A DNA stretch of 64,000 bases from Clonostachys chloroleuca (GCA_037952775.1 JBANAY010000003.1:29636001-29700000), one strand, 5' to 3'. Positions 22,211 to 34,812 are shown, counted from the first letter of the stretch. A program made the numbers and translations. The notes: generated from the letters alone by a model not told the origin.

Positions 22211-24727
22211 ATGACCGGAACATACGGCATCAGAGGCCTTCCCCGCCCCAGCTCTGCGCAGACCAAGACCAAGGTCATTCCATATGTCACCGACCTGCCC
22301 GTTCGTTATGAGATCTCAGTTCTTGCCAACTCCAAGGACCCAGATCTCCGAAGGCAGTGGACGCTCTTCGTTTTTGCTCTTGAAAATTTCAAGCAAAAGA
22401 GCGTTGATGAGAGGCTTTCCTACTTCCAGGTTGCTGGTATCGTGGGTACTCCCTTGGAAGCGTACTCATGTAACTTCATGCTAACGAAACTTCGCCAGCA
22501 CGGCTATCCTGAAACCTCTTGGGATGGCGCCGAGAAGCCCAGGCAAAGTCCGGACACCCCAATACCGCATCCAGACCCCGGAGCGCAGCCCTTCGGAGGC
22601 TACTGCAATCACAATGGCCTCAACTTTCCCACCTGGCACCGCCCGTATATGCTACTCTTTGAGGTATGCCAAGATAATATGGTGTAACTGAACCTGAGGA
22701 AAATTTGGCTAACACCGGGACAGCAATGCATCTGGGAGAATATGAAGGAAGTTATCAAGCATTGGAAGACCAAGCACCAGATCAGCGACGAGCAAACCTG
22801 GCTTGACGCGGCTAACCTCTGGCGTATGCCTTACTGGGACTGGGCGCGACATCAGAGCTATACCCAGGACTTTGCCTATCCAAAGGTGATGACTCAGGCG
22901 TCTGTCCGCATCTTCCCTCCTCCCGAAGTCGCCTATTATTACCCCGGCGGCATCTTTCCCAATCCGCTCTGGGGATTCGAGAACCCGGAGAAGGACTCAT
23001 TTGGTGATCCTCTGCCATTTGGTTCGATGCCTGAGGGTAAGACGGATTGGAATATCAAGGATGATCCTCCTGTTCATAAGAAGGAAATCATAATGAATTC
23101 AAAGTCAGACGACTTTTGGCTGCCGGTACATAATTCCTGTCTTCATAAGCTTCATTGATTCACAACTAACTAAATCGCAGTGGAGTCGATGCACCGGAAT
23201 CAGCAGATATGGCATCACGGTCAACCATGACAGGACGGACTTTCAAGGTCTTGATGGTGTCAACAATCCATTCCAGGCGAACAACAGTCTTGCGTCCTTA
23301 CGTTTGCTTAAAGAACAAGACCCCGACTATCCCAAGCAGAGGGTCTTGCCCAACCCCGGTAACCTCGCGGATTCTGTGAATCGCATGTTCACCAAGGCAT
23401 ACAACACGACCTGGGGGAGTTTGCCTCGACCAAGTGGAACAATGAGAAGCACACAGATCCGAAGACAGGATACATGTCCTTGGAGTATATCCACAACAAC
23501 GTTCATGTGAGTAAGGAGGTGAAAATATTAACATTCTAGCGCTGACTGGGGGCATGATAGAATATGGTTGGAGGCAGTAATTTTCTTGCTGGAGCCGGCC
23601 ATATGTCGGATGTCCCCGTGGCCGCGTTCGATCCCATCTTCTGGCTCCATCACACGTAAGTCATTGATTTTATCTTCACCACTTGAACGGTATAATAATG
23701 TATGAACAGCCAAATTGATCGTCTTTTGTCTATCTGGCAATGCCTGTACCCCGACCTGTGGTTCGACAAACAGGAGACCCCGGACCCGCACAACGTTAGA
23801 GATGATACGTGCGATGACCCATTGCAGCCTTTCCACCTTGAGGATGGTGGACGGGCTGATGACGAGAACAACGTCTACACTGCCAAAAAGTGTCGTGACT
23901 GGACCGAGCTGAACTACCAGTATGATGACCTGATGGCTTTGTCCAAGGGGGCTTTGGACAGCGAAGGGAACCTAGACGAGCCAGTCTACCAACAGCATCT
24001 GCGCAATTACATCAATGACACATACCCCAGCACTGCAAATCTCGTCAAGCCACTCCAACACGAGACCGAAGGACTCGCAGCAGACAAGGACAATACCTGG
24101 AAGGATTACATCATCAGTGTCGTCTACGACCGCTACGCTCTGAAGGGCGCCTCATACGCCATCGAGTTCTACCTAGGCGGAGCCAACGAGGTACGCGAGA
24201 CTCTCGTCAAACGGGAAAATTACGTCGGCCAGGTCTACACCTTTGGTGGAGGTGGTGGCAGAACTGAGGGATCGTGCGCCAACTGCACCAAGCAGGCTGG
24301 CGATGGCACCCTCTCGTGTGCCCAGGTGCCCCTGACCATTAACCTCCTGCACCACGCGCTCGACGAAAGCGAGGATCATAACATCAGTGATTTTACTGAA
24401 ATCGAGAGGTACCTTCAGTTACATCTCTCATGGCGATATGTTGGTCCCGGTGGCGTTGTTCTCTGCCCATCCAAGTTCACTGGGACCAAGGTCGAGGTTT
24501 ACCAAGGTGTTGGTGAACTGCGCGAGCCAAAGAGGGCGCCCGTTCTTCCTCGCCCTGAGAGTCTGAAGGTTGGGGCAAGCAACGAGCAGCTCTACTCGCT
24601 TGAACTTGGTACCGAGGCTCCAACCAAGTTTGTGCAGCCGGCCCTGTATGGAAACTACCGGCTGCTTCCTAATGCGACCGCTGGTAAGGATGGTCTACCG
24701 ATTGAGAAAGCCAGACTAAGAGCCTAG
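22211..24727 (+). CDS. Tyrosinase (monophenol monooxygenase), six exons, one apparent one-base deletion
   Basis: Start ATG 22211 (CACCATGACC). Exons: 22211-22441, 22499-22663, 22724-23125, 23181-23506, 23561-23655, 23710-24727; all introns GT-AG. Copper A: His78 in VAGI-HGYP (rebuilt across intron 1), His115 in YCNHNG and His124 in PTWHRPY. Cys113 two residues before His115 matches the Cys-His thioether of fungal tyrosinases. Copper B: YIHNNVH and FWLHHTQIDRL. Asn directly follows the first copper B His, a feature linked to monophenolase activity. The long C-terminal part (VYDRYALKGASYAIEFYLGG) matches the shielding domain. No signal peptide, so cytosolic, oxidising tyrosine or phenols to o-quinones (pigment or secondary metabolism). 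Exon 4 contains a frame break: a five-G run at 23413-23417 needs one more G to read TTWGEFASTKWNN and meet the next exon in phase. Corrected length is about 745 aa; uncorrected it would lose copper B. Confidence 0.85.
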
Positions 24728-24959
24728 GCTTAAAGCAATATGAGTTTATTGAAAGAAATACAATGTTAATGTTCTTTCTGAAAGAATGGCAACGAAATGC
24801 AATCGGAGATTCCTGGTCTTAATCGTAGTGCTAGAATATGCTCTTTAGTCCGCTTCACGAAAATCTCATTATTTCCCTCTTATGATCGCCGTCCATTACC
24901 ATCAAGATGCCTATTGACATCACGTCGCTATAAAGCCTTGCCAAAATCAACACCCTACC

Positions 24960-26095
24960 ACAGCATCGCGAGCTACTTCCAAAGGAATCTGGAAATCCAT
25001 TCGAGTCCTCCTGGAGAGCTTTTCACATCACTTGGAATCGTTTGCTGAGAACCTCACAAGAGTTCAACTCTACCTGGAAGAAGGGCCCTCTCTATAGCAA
25101 TAAGAAGTATTCTATTCAGCAACAAACTTTTACTGTGGTATTCTTCCCGACCCTTACACGAATCGATATGGATGACCCAAAGTCATACAAATCTAATGAT
25201 CCAAGGGGCTATGCGAGGGCAAGCTTTTGGACTATCTTGCTGCTGGCACCTAAGTCGAAGGATAATTGGGATGAGATCACATACGGTGCCGGCTCGATAT
25301 TTCGGGTGATTGTACGAGGTTTAAAAAAGGCCGCCGATGACTGGGATGAGCTAAGAGCTGAGCTCGGCAAGACAATCGATTTTGAAAGCCCTGTTTGGGA
25401 TCCCGAATTACATGACGGTCTTTTATCCGATGACGAAGCGTTTTCGAGATCACGCCTGTACTTTTGGGTCGTTGATGCTCTCGGAATGTCTCATAGATAG
25501 ATAGAAGACGCAATCACGGAATGGTCCCGCTTCCGAACTGCCCGAGCAGACATGTTGGAAGTTGTTGACAAGCAAGTAAGTAAACTTGTTCAAGAGGCAG
25601 AAGACCAGGTTATGCGACTAAGAGAACTATCATATTACTTTCAAGAAGGTTCTAAAAGAGCGGAAGCCTTGAGGAGCGCGGTGAGTACTTTCAGCGATAT
25701 AATGCAATTATTATGGTCTCTTACCAAAAATGATAACTATTTAACGCAAGTAGCGTTATAGAGAGTCGTGCATCAACTCGTCTTTCTGAAATGTGAGACT
25801 TCTCACATATGTTAGTATATTTTATCTTCCGCTTGGTTTCTGTGTTGCTATTTGGAGTATTAATGAAACATATGCAAGGGTACCTTTGATTATAACTACT
25901 CTGCTAGTAGGCCCTACAACATATTTTGTTATACTAAACATTAACAATATCCGCCGAGCTTCTACAGGTTTATACAATAGGTTTAGGGGGCCTGTTATAA
26001 GCCATATGACAAAGAATGATGAAGAATGGAAAAAGAAGGCTGAAGCGTTCAGTAGCTTTCAAGTAAAACGGGAGAAGTCTGAACCCTCAGAATAG
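24960..26095 (+). pseudogene. Decayed CorA-like membrane protein gene
   Basis: Pieces of a fungal CorA-like/Mg-transporter-like protein in order but in several frames. About 25010-25090 reads HHLESFAENLTRVQLYLEE. Another frame reads IQQQTFTVVFFPTLTRIDMDD and WDELRAELGK (25110-25497). An in-frame TAG at 25498-25500 (ALGMSHR-stop-IEDAITEW) may come from CAG. A good intron then follows (GTGAGT at 25681 to TATAG at about 25761), then ESRASTRLSE, then a one-base deletion in an A run near 25785-25788 before VRLLTYVSIFYLPLGF. The end holds two membrane helices (LLTYVSIFYLPLGFCVAIWS; LIITTLLVGPTTYFVIL), the usual CorA pair, without a clear GMN motif. Several independent lesions make this a real pseudogene rather than one sequencing slip. 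Boundaries are approximate. Confidence 0.68.
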
Positions 26096-27192
26096 CAAAT
26101 CCTATACTTTCCTATACGAGAGGCAATTGTATACTTATGCTCTTGGAATCGGAGCCGCAAGGATAGCGGAAGTTCAGCTTAGCTATCATCAATGTACTCC
26201 TTAAGAAGATTGTCAAACCGTCAAGGGACCTCTTTAGTGTAGAGTCTGTTGTGTATGATATCAAATACTTGACCTCTAGAGGTCCTATCTACTTGGCTAG
26301 GTAATAAAGAGCTGCGGGATAAGATAAACTGAAGCTAGACTAGGCAAGCTTGTGACTAAATTTCTCCCTTGTCAAACACCGCGTTACAGGCCGCCCCTAT
26401 TAAGAGCAAAAGAAGTCACTGCCGGCGCTTCGCACAAGCGCGAAAGGGCTATCTATCGCTAGGAGGGATTACAGACAGCGAAACCTTATCTTCCAATTTC
26501 TCCCCTTATTCCTCGACTCTTGTTGGTTCCGTTGTATCTCTTTCTTTCACACTTTACTATTCCAGGATGCAGAACTGTGCCAATGAGTCTAGCACGGACA
26601 GCAGAGTGTACGTTTCATATTTTGGCGTTATAAACCTGTATCTGGGATGAATGTGTATAACAGTGTATGTCGTAATATTCCTACGAATACGCTTGGCGGC
26701 ATTTGATATGACTTCTGTATTTAAATCTCCCAATTTCAGCTTGTCATGCCAATAATTATACGAGAATGTCTGTCGCAATATGCCACAATTTTGGCAAAGT
26801 GAATTATCCGACCGTGGTTCTAACAATCATCTAGAGCCTCCGTAAAAGATGTCCTAATCAGGTATCATGTAGTTGCATCTCAATGGTCCCAGATGGTGCA
26901 ATATCTCGTTCTTATTTCGCACATTCCCCACATTCGCAGATTTTAAACCACCAGAAACTGGTCTGTAGTCGCACTGACAAGCACGACATTGCGGGTCTGG
27001 CGTAATCTGCAGCGCCCTGGCCTGCGTAGACGATTTATGTGTCTCCAATTCCGTTTCCGAGCACAGGGCTGCAGATTTATACTTAACGGCTTCCCGCCCT
27101 CTTTCTTGGCGCGCATTCGAGGTCGTATTCATTGGTTGAGTGGTCAGCCTGCAGCTTCTAAATCATCAGGAACACGTGTGTCTTCATACGCC
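26096..27192. other. Intergenic, upstream of the urea-permease-like gene
   Basis: No gene supported. GATA-type sites are present (26318-26327 and TTATC at 26486-26490). Sequence between about 26100 and 26350 is AT-rich with many TA steps, like the adjoining pseudogene. Confidence 0.4.
26318..26327 (+). promoter_or_regulatory. Tandem GATA site
   Basis: GATAAGATAA contains two overlapping GATA cores, the target of AreA-type nitrogen regulators. It fits nitrogen control of a urea permease, but it lies about 870 nt upstream of the start codon and the motif is common, so the link is weak. Confidence 0.25.
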
Positions 27193-29694
27193 ATGACTAC
27201 TCTCGTGCGAGCTGAGGAAGAGGGCATCATTGCCTCACCTCTTCCCCAGGTAGTCGGATATGTGCTCGTGGTAGTAGTCGGCCTGCTGTTTGCCTTTGGT
27301 GAGTGGCCATGATGTAAGAGAGAAAAACAATGATCCCTAAACTAACTCAAGCTACCAGTCATGATTGGGATAACTGCTCTGTTGAAGCGGACACAGGGCG
27401 AGGATAACTCCAAAATCGAAACGTAGGTACATAGTGTAACTCATGACTCCTAGCTAACAATACATTTAGTTTCATGGTTGCCGACCGAAAAGTAGGCACA
27501 GGCCTAGTCGCATCAGCTGTGGTTTCAGTAAGTGCCGACTGTTGAGCCATGCAATGCCAGATATCCTAACATCGTCTTAGTCCTGGCTCTGGAGTACAGC
27601 TTTACTCAGTTGCGTTTTGGTCACTTATTCTTACGGGGTCAGCGGCGCATTCTGGTACGGAGCAGGCTGCTCGCCTATGATTGCTGCTTTTGCATATCTC
27701 GGCATTATATGCAAGAAAAGGATCCCGGAAGCGCACACCGTGCTGGAAGTGATTCGTCTTCGCTACGGTACTATTATTTGATGCAGTATTCCATTCCCTA
27801 TATCTCATACTAATGCGTTTCCAGGTACTCTGGCACACGTAAGCTTCGGTTTTCTGGCCGTTGTCAATAACCTCTTCAATACAATCAACATGATTCTCGG
27901 CGCGTCATCAGTCATCAGCTTTCTGTATGTCTTGGGCTCCATTTCTCTTCCAATTTCACTGACATGTGGTTAGGACCGGGATGCACATCATGTCCTCTAC
28001 CTTCCTAGTCCCTGTCGGGGTAGTTCTATACACATTGTTCGGAGGCATCAAAGCAACGTAAGTACCAATTATTTAGGATAAGAGAATCGATGATACTAAT
28101 AGAAACTACAAGATTCCTCACAGACTACATTCATACCACAATTATTGTTATTCTTTGCTTGTACCTCACCATTAAAACATTCCAGCACGAGAGCGTCGGA
28201 TCGATTGGTGGCTTGTATGATCTTGTAGTGGCTGCTCAAGATGAGCACAAGATCGCAGGCAACTATCAAGAGTCCATCTTGACGATGACGTCCAAAGAGG
28301 GCATCAATTTCGCCATCATTCTGCTTGTTTCTAACTTTGGCTGTGTTATTGTAAGCAACAAGCATCTCGCTGACATGAAAATCGCTCCAGTGTCTAATAT
28401 GAGCAGATGGATACTGGATACTTTATCAAGGCGTTCGCTGCATCTCCATCCTCCGTCGTCCCCGGCTATATCGCAGGTAGTATTTCCTACTTTAGTATCC
28501 CCTGGTGTTTGGGCACAATCCTTGGGTTGGTTGCCATCGGTCTCGAAGGGAGCTCATCCTTTCCCACATATCCCAGGGCGATGACAAGTGAGGAGGTGAC
28601 TACTGGCCTCGTCCTCCCGTACGCAGCAATGGCCGTTGCCGGAACAGGCGGTGCGGTCGCTGTCCTCTTGATGACATTCATGGCCATCACGTCTACTCTT
28701 TCGGCTCAGGTCATTGCAGTATCCTCCATCTTCTCCTTCGACTTCTATCGCACATATGTCAACACGGAGGCTCGGTCCTCTGATCTAATCCGCTGGAGCC
28801 GATTCGGGGTCGTTCTTTTTGGTATCGTTTCTGCTGGGCTCACTGCGGCTTGCCATTATGGCGGAATCGACATGGCATGGACTCTTTACACGATTGGTAA
28901 GCCTCGTTTATCAGCTTGCCTCTGGTTCAGATAGCTGACATGAAGCCACAACTCTTAGGCATTGTCGTTTGTCCTGGGACATTCCCCACCGTCTTTGCCA
29001 TCCTCTGGCGGAGGCAAAGCAGGGTCGCAGCTATAGGGTCTTCCTACCTCGGAATCATAACCGGCATCGCTGTCTGGCTAGGCACAGCATACCGATTTGG
29101 GGGCGAGATCTCCATCGCTACTACGGGTCTCACATTACCTTGCATGTACGGGACAGTTGCCTCCATGTTCAGTCCCCTACTTTTCACCATTATCATTTCA
29201 TATTTCTGGCCTGCTCAAGACGACTGGGAGACATTGGAAGAACACAAATTGGCTGTGACCGATAATTCCGAGTCCGGCGGTGTCAGCGCAAACGAAGCCG
29301 AAGAAGCACCAAAGAATGCTGGACCAAGCAAGCATGACTCTTCGATAAGCGTCGTAGATAAAGCCGACGCAGATGTACAGCAGCGGCGTTGGACACGTCA
29401 AGCCATGATTTGGGCGATTGCGACATTCTTAGGTCACTGGGTGCTTTGGCCCCTTCCAATCTACGCGGCCAACTATATCTTCAGCAAGACGGTGTGTAAT
29501 CCTAATGTACTCTCTATCTAGTATAACTTGATTAACGATTGATACAGTTCTTCACAGCTTGGGTCGTTGTGTCAATCATCTGGCTTTGGGCTTCTTCTAT
29601 CACGGTGAGCGTCTGGCCTTTGTGGAGCGGACGCGAACAGTTGATCGGGGTTTATCGTGCCCTTTTCAAATCCGGTTCTTCTTCATCTACATAA
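27193..29694 (+). CDS. Urea/solute:H+ symporter, DUR3-like (SSS family), 668 aa
   Basis: Ten exons, all GT-AG: 27193-27298, 27359-27422, 27470-27527, 27581-27767, 27825-27924, 27974-28057, 28113-28350, 28407-28896, 28959-29491, 29548-29694; phases agree throughout and sum to 2007 nt. The product is a multi-pass membrane protein of the sodium:solute symporter family with the DUR3 layout: an N-terminal helix ([16 protein letters not shown]), [63 protein letters not shown], then [23 protein letters not shown] and a cytosolic acidic tail loop before the last helices. Known members import urea (some polyamines) with protons at the plasma membrane and are induced by nitrogen limitation. The length matches the family (about 650-735 aa). 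Paralogues with other substrates exist, so urea is inferred. Confidence 0.85.
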
Positions 29695-30349
29695 TATTCG
29701 GTCTGTTCTTGTAGTATTTCTGCGCTTTTGACAGCACTGGTTGTAAGGCGCTGTGAAGGTAACGAAAGTGACTACATGGGCAAGAAGAGAAAGAGATTAA
29801 CAAGACCAAAGAGTATGCGGAAGAATATATATCTTATTTGCTTCTCGAGGCTTTTCCTTCTCTGGACATTTTGTTTATAGTACATAGCGAAAAGAGCTTA
29901 ATAATCTTATATAGGATAATATTAGCCGAGTAAAGAGTTGCATCCAAAACGCAACTATTAGACCCACAAGCTCGCAACCAAGGTTATCCTGTGGAGAGAT
30001 GCCAGTGAAATCATGTTGCAGCAGTACGCAAAGAGTTGTAGATAAACCATTCAAGTTGGGTCAGTAAGGCTCTTCGATAGCAGCCTAGTCATCTACGATT
30101 GTATTGTCACACTTCAGTCTCAGCAACTATTCCAACATATATACCAACGGAACGATCTTGTGAGCTGGCAAAATCCGTGAGAATGTGTCATCCACCACCC
30201 CTGTCTCTCTCATCAGTCCAAGATCGCCTAGCGCACGAATAACATGTCATCCTCTTCGTACGACTTTTTCACTCCAACCTCCAATCAATCAACGTATCAC
30301 GGTCTGGGGGAGGATGAGATTGTCGTCATAGAAGAAGTCATCTCATTAT
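29695..30349. other. Intergenic between tandem genes
   Basis: 3' flank of the symporter and promoter of the next regulator. No gene or strong motif recognised. Confidence 0.4.
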
Positions 30350-32269
30350 ATGGCGTCTACCAAGGCCCAGCCCGCGCCTAAGCGAGCCTCCCACCGTAAG
30401 GTCCGGACGCCGTGCTTGACCTGCAAGTAAGCTTCCACTCTCATGAACGGCAATCATCTATCTCATTGCTCAAACTGACTGTCTGGGCCGCGATAATGCG
30501 CGCCTTGCAGAATCAGGCGCGTTCGATGCGATCAGCAGAAGCCCGAATGCAACCGCTGCATCTCAACCGGCCGCAAATGCGATGGCTACTCCGACTCCTT
30601 GGTCACTCCATCACCAGAGCCCCAATCCTCTAACAAACCGTCACAAGTTCTTACAGCGGCACCGTCGCTTCGGCCCCGGCAGCTTGCCCCCGCCGCGGCT
30701 CATCCCGCCATACCCTCCGCTACTAACGAGAGGCCATCCCGTCCAGTTGCCTTGTCGTTCCTGAGAACAGATCCGCGGGAGCTTGAAGTGTACCAGTATT
30801 TCATCAACGTCGCCGCGCCCTCTATAGCCGGCACGTTTGACACCGACTTTTGGCTCCGAGAGATCCCGCAGTTCTGCCTCGCTGACCCGGCGATATGGCA
30901 CGCCGTCACGGCTCTGGGCTCTCTGTGTCGCGATTACGACTTCAGATCTCCAGATCCAGCGAGCAGCAACACATTTGCTTTAAACCAACACAATGCCGCC
31001 ATCTCCCATCTCACCAGATCAAGGTCCATGTCGTCCAAGGCGGACCGGTGGCGCACTCTTGTCGCCAGCACCATCTTCACCTGTATCAGCATCGTCCAGG
31101 GATCATACGAGCAAGCTCAGATGCATTTCCAGGCGGGCCATAAACTATATCTACAACTCCAGGCTGAGGAACAGGCATTCACCGCGGGGAGGGTCTCCAA
31201 GAAGATGATCAGAAGAGACCTCCCGAGCGTGACGCCAGTCACCTTCCAGTCAGTGCGCTCCATCCTGATCGCATTCCAGATCCATGAGCAGAAACTGGAC
31301 ATGGCCGAGGTCGTTGGCGCCCCGAACCACATCTCCGCCGAGGACGACAGTTTCGGGCTATGGAGAACCTACACCGCGCCTCCGACCAAGCTTGATCCCG
31401 CATTCACGCCGGAAAGGAGCCTGGCTCCGATGAATCTCATACTAGCCACTCGTGCTTCCGAGTCGCTCATGTGGGCTCTCGTCTACTTCATGGGGATGCA
31501 TCTCGCTGAGCTCACAGCTCTCCATGCAAGTGGGCAGTTGCAGCTTCCCTCCCTCGCTGCGAGACAGAAGCTCCATCTGCGATGCTATAAAGAAATCGAG
31601 TCAACTCTTCACATGTTTGAGAGCGCCCTAGAATCTGGCGAAGGAGATTCTGTCTGGTCTCCAGCCGCCAAGGCACAGATTGGAAAGGCAATCCAGTACC
31701 TACACATCTACAAGGAGACGATCCGTCTTATATTTCACAAGGATCCGCATGAACCAAACCCATTGAAGCGGTTGAGGCTATTACCAGGGCTATGTGAATC
31801 AATCGTAAATCGAGCAGAACATGTTCTCCTCATGGAGGCAGCCGGCATAGGCAGAGGCGATGGGAGTGTCCTGATTCCGAGCCCAGCCCTAACAAATCCG
31901 CTTGCCTTTGTTGTCCAGTGTGGATTCGGATATGCGACGCGGAGGCGAGCACTTAGTTTACTCTACCAGCCGAGACTGGATGGCATTTGGGATACAGTCA
32001 TGTCCGCGAGTCTCATGCAGGCCGCGCTTGACCTTGAGCTGCGCACCTCAAAGGCATACTGGGCTCGCAAAGCCGCTCAGGGGATCACGGTGAAGCCCAT
32101 TGCCAGCGGCACGGGGGTCGAGGAGATTGAAACGGGCGCTCATCCATTATTTCGCTTATTCGCAGCTGTGTATGGCGATAAAACACAGAGGGGAGCTCGC
32201 GTTGCTCTACGTACATGGCAGGAATGGATAGATGGCGAACCGGGTCGATGGATCGATATCAATTGGTAG
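30350..32269 (+). CDS. Zn(II)2Cys6 transcription factor, 611 aa
   Basis: Exon 1 (30350-30426) encodes a basic N-terminus and CLTC. An 84-nt intron (30427-30510) splits the cluster, and exon 2 (30511-32269) resumes KIRRVRCDQQKPECNRCISTGRKC, giving C-x2-C-x6-C-x6-C-x2-C-x6-C. An intron inside the cluster is also seen in the regulator at 15086-17263. After a Pro/Ser linker comes SRPVALSFLRTDPRELEVYQYFINVAAP in the arrangement of the DUF3468/fungal_trans_2-like subfamily that controls nutrient and secondary pathways. No frame problem. It lies 655 nt downstream of the urea-permease-like gene and 135 nt from the convergent regulator at 32404, so it might regulate either neighbour, but nothing in the sequence shows this. 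Confidence 0.87.
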
Positions 32270-32403
32270 CTTATTTCAATACATCCCGCTAAGAGCTCCT
32301 ACATATTTGGTTCAACGAATCATACCACGGCAAATCACTTTGCTACATAGTTTCATTTGGACTTCTTCTCAAGCCTAACGAAAGAGGGTAAAATATTATT
32401 GAG

Positions 32404-34812
32404 CTAGTTGGCATCTATCCAGTCAGAAATCGCAAGAGAGCGCCCTTTCAAAGCATCACCAACATGATCGAAAACTAGTTATCAGTGTTAGAGGCATGGT
32501 CTGGCAACTGAAGGCGTCATAGGGAAATACTCACGTGGCCATGTTCGACATTGACTGAGTATATGGCGGTGCACATCAAGTAGGTCACATGCAAGTCGGC
32601 CCGCCTTGTTCCTGTCGAAGTCATCTGGTGAGCTCAGGATCTCATAAGACGCATTGAACTCCCTTTTTCGGTTCTGTGCAAAGGATAGGATAGACTCAAG
32701 CAAGCGGCTGTCCTTGGCGTCTGCATTGTCATCCCACTCAAAGTCGCCGCCATACAGACCTCGGTCCAGACAGTGAGCGAAGAAGCATAGCCAGCTGCAC
32801 AAACATTGTATGTTGTAAAACATGGATGCCGCCACGTGCAAACTAATCTGAACGCGCTGGCTCTCTTTTGAAACAGAAATGACAGATTGTTCCAAGGCAT
32901 TCAGAGCGCACGTTGCGAGATGACGGAACGCACTGCGCTGCTCGCTCATGAAAAACATGTTGTCGATCAACTGGCTTTCGTCATACCCGGCGGCCCATGG
33001 CAAGTCCAACGGATACCCAGGCTGGGGAATGCGGTCGGGAAACAAGAATAAGATGTGGAGTTTCTTGAACCTTCGGGACATGAGACTTTCTCTTGCTTCT
33101 TCGATGTTTCCCTGTAGAAGTAGCTGCGTGTGGTTGAACATGGCTGTGCTGCAGCTCGCAAGCCTCTCAACGTGCTCAGGACTCATGTCAGCACAAGTTT
33201 TGGTCCAAAGAGCCTGCCATCTTTCAAGCGCTTTTTCTGCATTGTCGTAGTACGGGCCAGGTTGTGTTCGAGCATGGAAGGCTTCGTAGTGTATTGCTGT
33301 AATGAGGAGAAAGCAGGACATTTCAGTTTGCAGCAGACGATCCATATGCTGGCGTCGTCCTCCATAACCGTTCGAAGTTGAATGGGGTCCAAAAGCTCCA
33401 ATCTGGACATCAGCCGCGGTATCATTCTCAAACAGATGCCGTACGGCCTCGGCAAATTGTGGTTGCAGAGGATCTGTCCTGATTGCTTCGCTCCAAGCTA
33501 AGGAACTATCGGCCAGCCAGACCTGCTCGCCACAAAGCAAATCATATCCGATTTCTCGCCAATCCACGATAGCAATGGAATCGAGGTACATCAAGGTCGA
33601 ACTCAGAAGCGAGAAGTATGCAAAGAAGGTGCGCTTACGCTCCTCAACTCTTACCCATCTGAGCCATTGAGACACATTCTTATCAGCACAGCACTCACAT
33701 CCACAGACAGCTAGTTCATCTGCAGTTGCCTTTGGTTTCTCCAAGGCTGCATCTCTCACCAACGCTCTGAGGGATATCGTGTGGCCAATAGTCAGATCTT
33801 CCAAGGATTTGTCTCCAAAGGTTATACCAAAGGCAAGATAGCCGATGAAAGCTTGGAAGAACGCCTGGGGAAGCGGCTCCTCCCTTGCACAAGAAACCCA
33901 GCCAAGAATTCCCTTTCGGACCTGCCGGTACAAGTCCAAAGCCAGTGCGGTCTCTTGGCAGCAGCTGGCGCCCAAAGCTAGCATGGATATCAGCATTAAC
34001 CTGTGCGGCCGCCGCTTCCAGCCACGGCATAATCCATGTGCTTGACCGTCATAGAATTGGTCTTGCAGCAATGACGCAGGGGAAAAATCCCAGGTGGGAA
34101 AATGGATCCAGGGAAAGGGAAAGTTCTCCCTATAGGATTGCAGGAGGCGGTCAATGGTATATTCGCTCAGGGACGTGACTGGGTATGTGCCGGCAACTTG
34201 GAGTGAGTGAGGAGTATATGGAATCCGAATGCTCCTTGCATAATGACCCGCCAGGATATTCGGATAAGTCTGAATGGGTGTCTCGTTTGGCTGAGGGAGT
34301 GCTTGTTTGCGAAAGACACGAGTCAGATCTGCATAGGAACTAACCCTGGATAGGCGTTGTACAAAGTCGTCCAAATCTGCTCCTCGTAGGGAGGCCACCT
34401 TTTCAATGCCATCAACGATTTCGTGTGCTGGTGAGTGTCTGACGAAATCGACGGCCTCCGTGACCGGAGCATTTCCTCCCAAACGTTGTCTTTTTGGGAT
34501 AGATTGAGACCTCCGCAAGAATGAGAATCCATCACCACTCAGGTCCCCATTGCTTTGGGCGAATCTAAATGCAGAGGCATCCTTCTTCCGGTCACTATGC
34601 TCCCGGTGGACTTGATCCGCGTGGCGTAATAGCACATCGCGGCGGCCGAAGGTTCGACCACAAAGCTCACATCGGAAGGGCCGGACATTGTTATGGCTAC
34701 GGACGTGCCTCGCTAGATGATCTGACCGGTGAAAGGCGCGGCAGCACACGGCACATGTGAAGTTTGCTGTGCCGTTGCCTTTCTGATTAGGGTTCAGGGT
34801 CGAGGACATCAT
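32404..34812 (-). CDS. C2H2 zinc-finger plus fungal-specific domain transcription factor, 782 aa
   Basis: Exon 1 runs 34812-32535. A 60-nt intron (32534-32475, GTGAGT...CTAG) leads to a last exon (32474-32404) coding LFDHVGDALKGRSLAI and ISDWIDAN. Without that intron the protein would end in an unrelated tail, so I prefer the spliced form. Two fingers at the N-terminus (about 19-70): C-x2-C-x12-H-x3-H and C-x2-C-x12-H-x4-H (CAVC...CELC). They are followed by a linker with basic patches (KRQRLGG) and the fungal-specific trans-domain (about 210-600: LLQSYRENFPFPWIHFPTWDF; RKRTFFAYFSLLSSTLMYLD). This finger-plus-domain architecture is typical of filamentous-fungal pathway regulators. The next gene upstream, same strand, is the monooxygenase-membrane fusion, 375 nt away, making it a candidate target. 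Confidence 0.87.

Noticed and set aside
22430..22500. Apparent loss of the first copper A histidine of the tyrosinase (GIVG in place of GIHG)
   Set aside because: A 57-nt GT-AG intron (22442-22498) with a CTAAC branch site removes the odd segment and restores GIHGYP in phase.
25498..25500. Reading the AGATAGATAG stop as a simple repeat-slip sequencing error
   Set aside because: The same gene also has other frame changes upstream and an A-run deletion downstream, so decay is the better explanation.
32488..32534. Short tail (REYFPMTPSVARPCL) as the end of the C2H2 regulator
   Set aside because: It is intron read-through. A GTGAGT donor at 32534 and an acceptor at 32475 give a phase-correct, family-like last exon.
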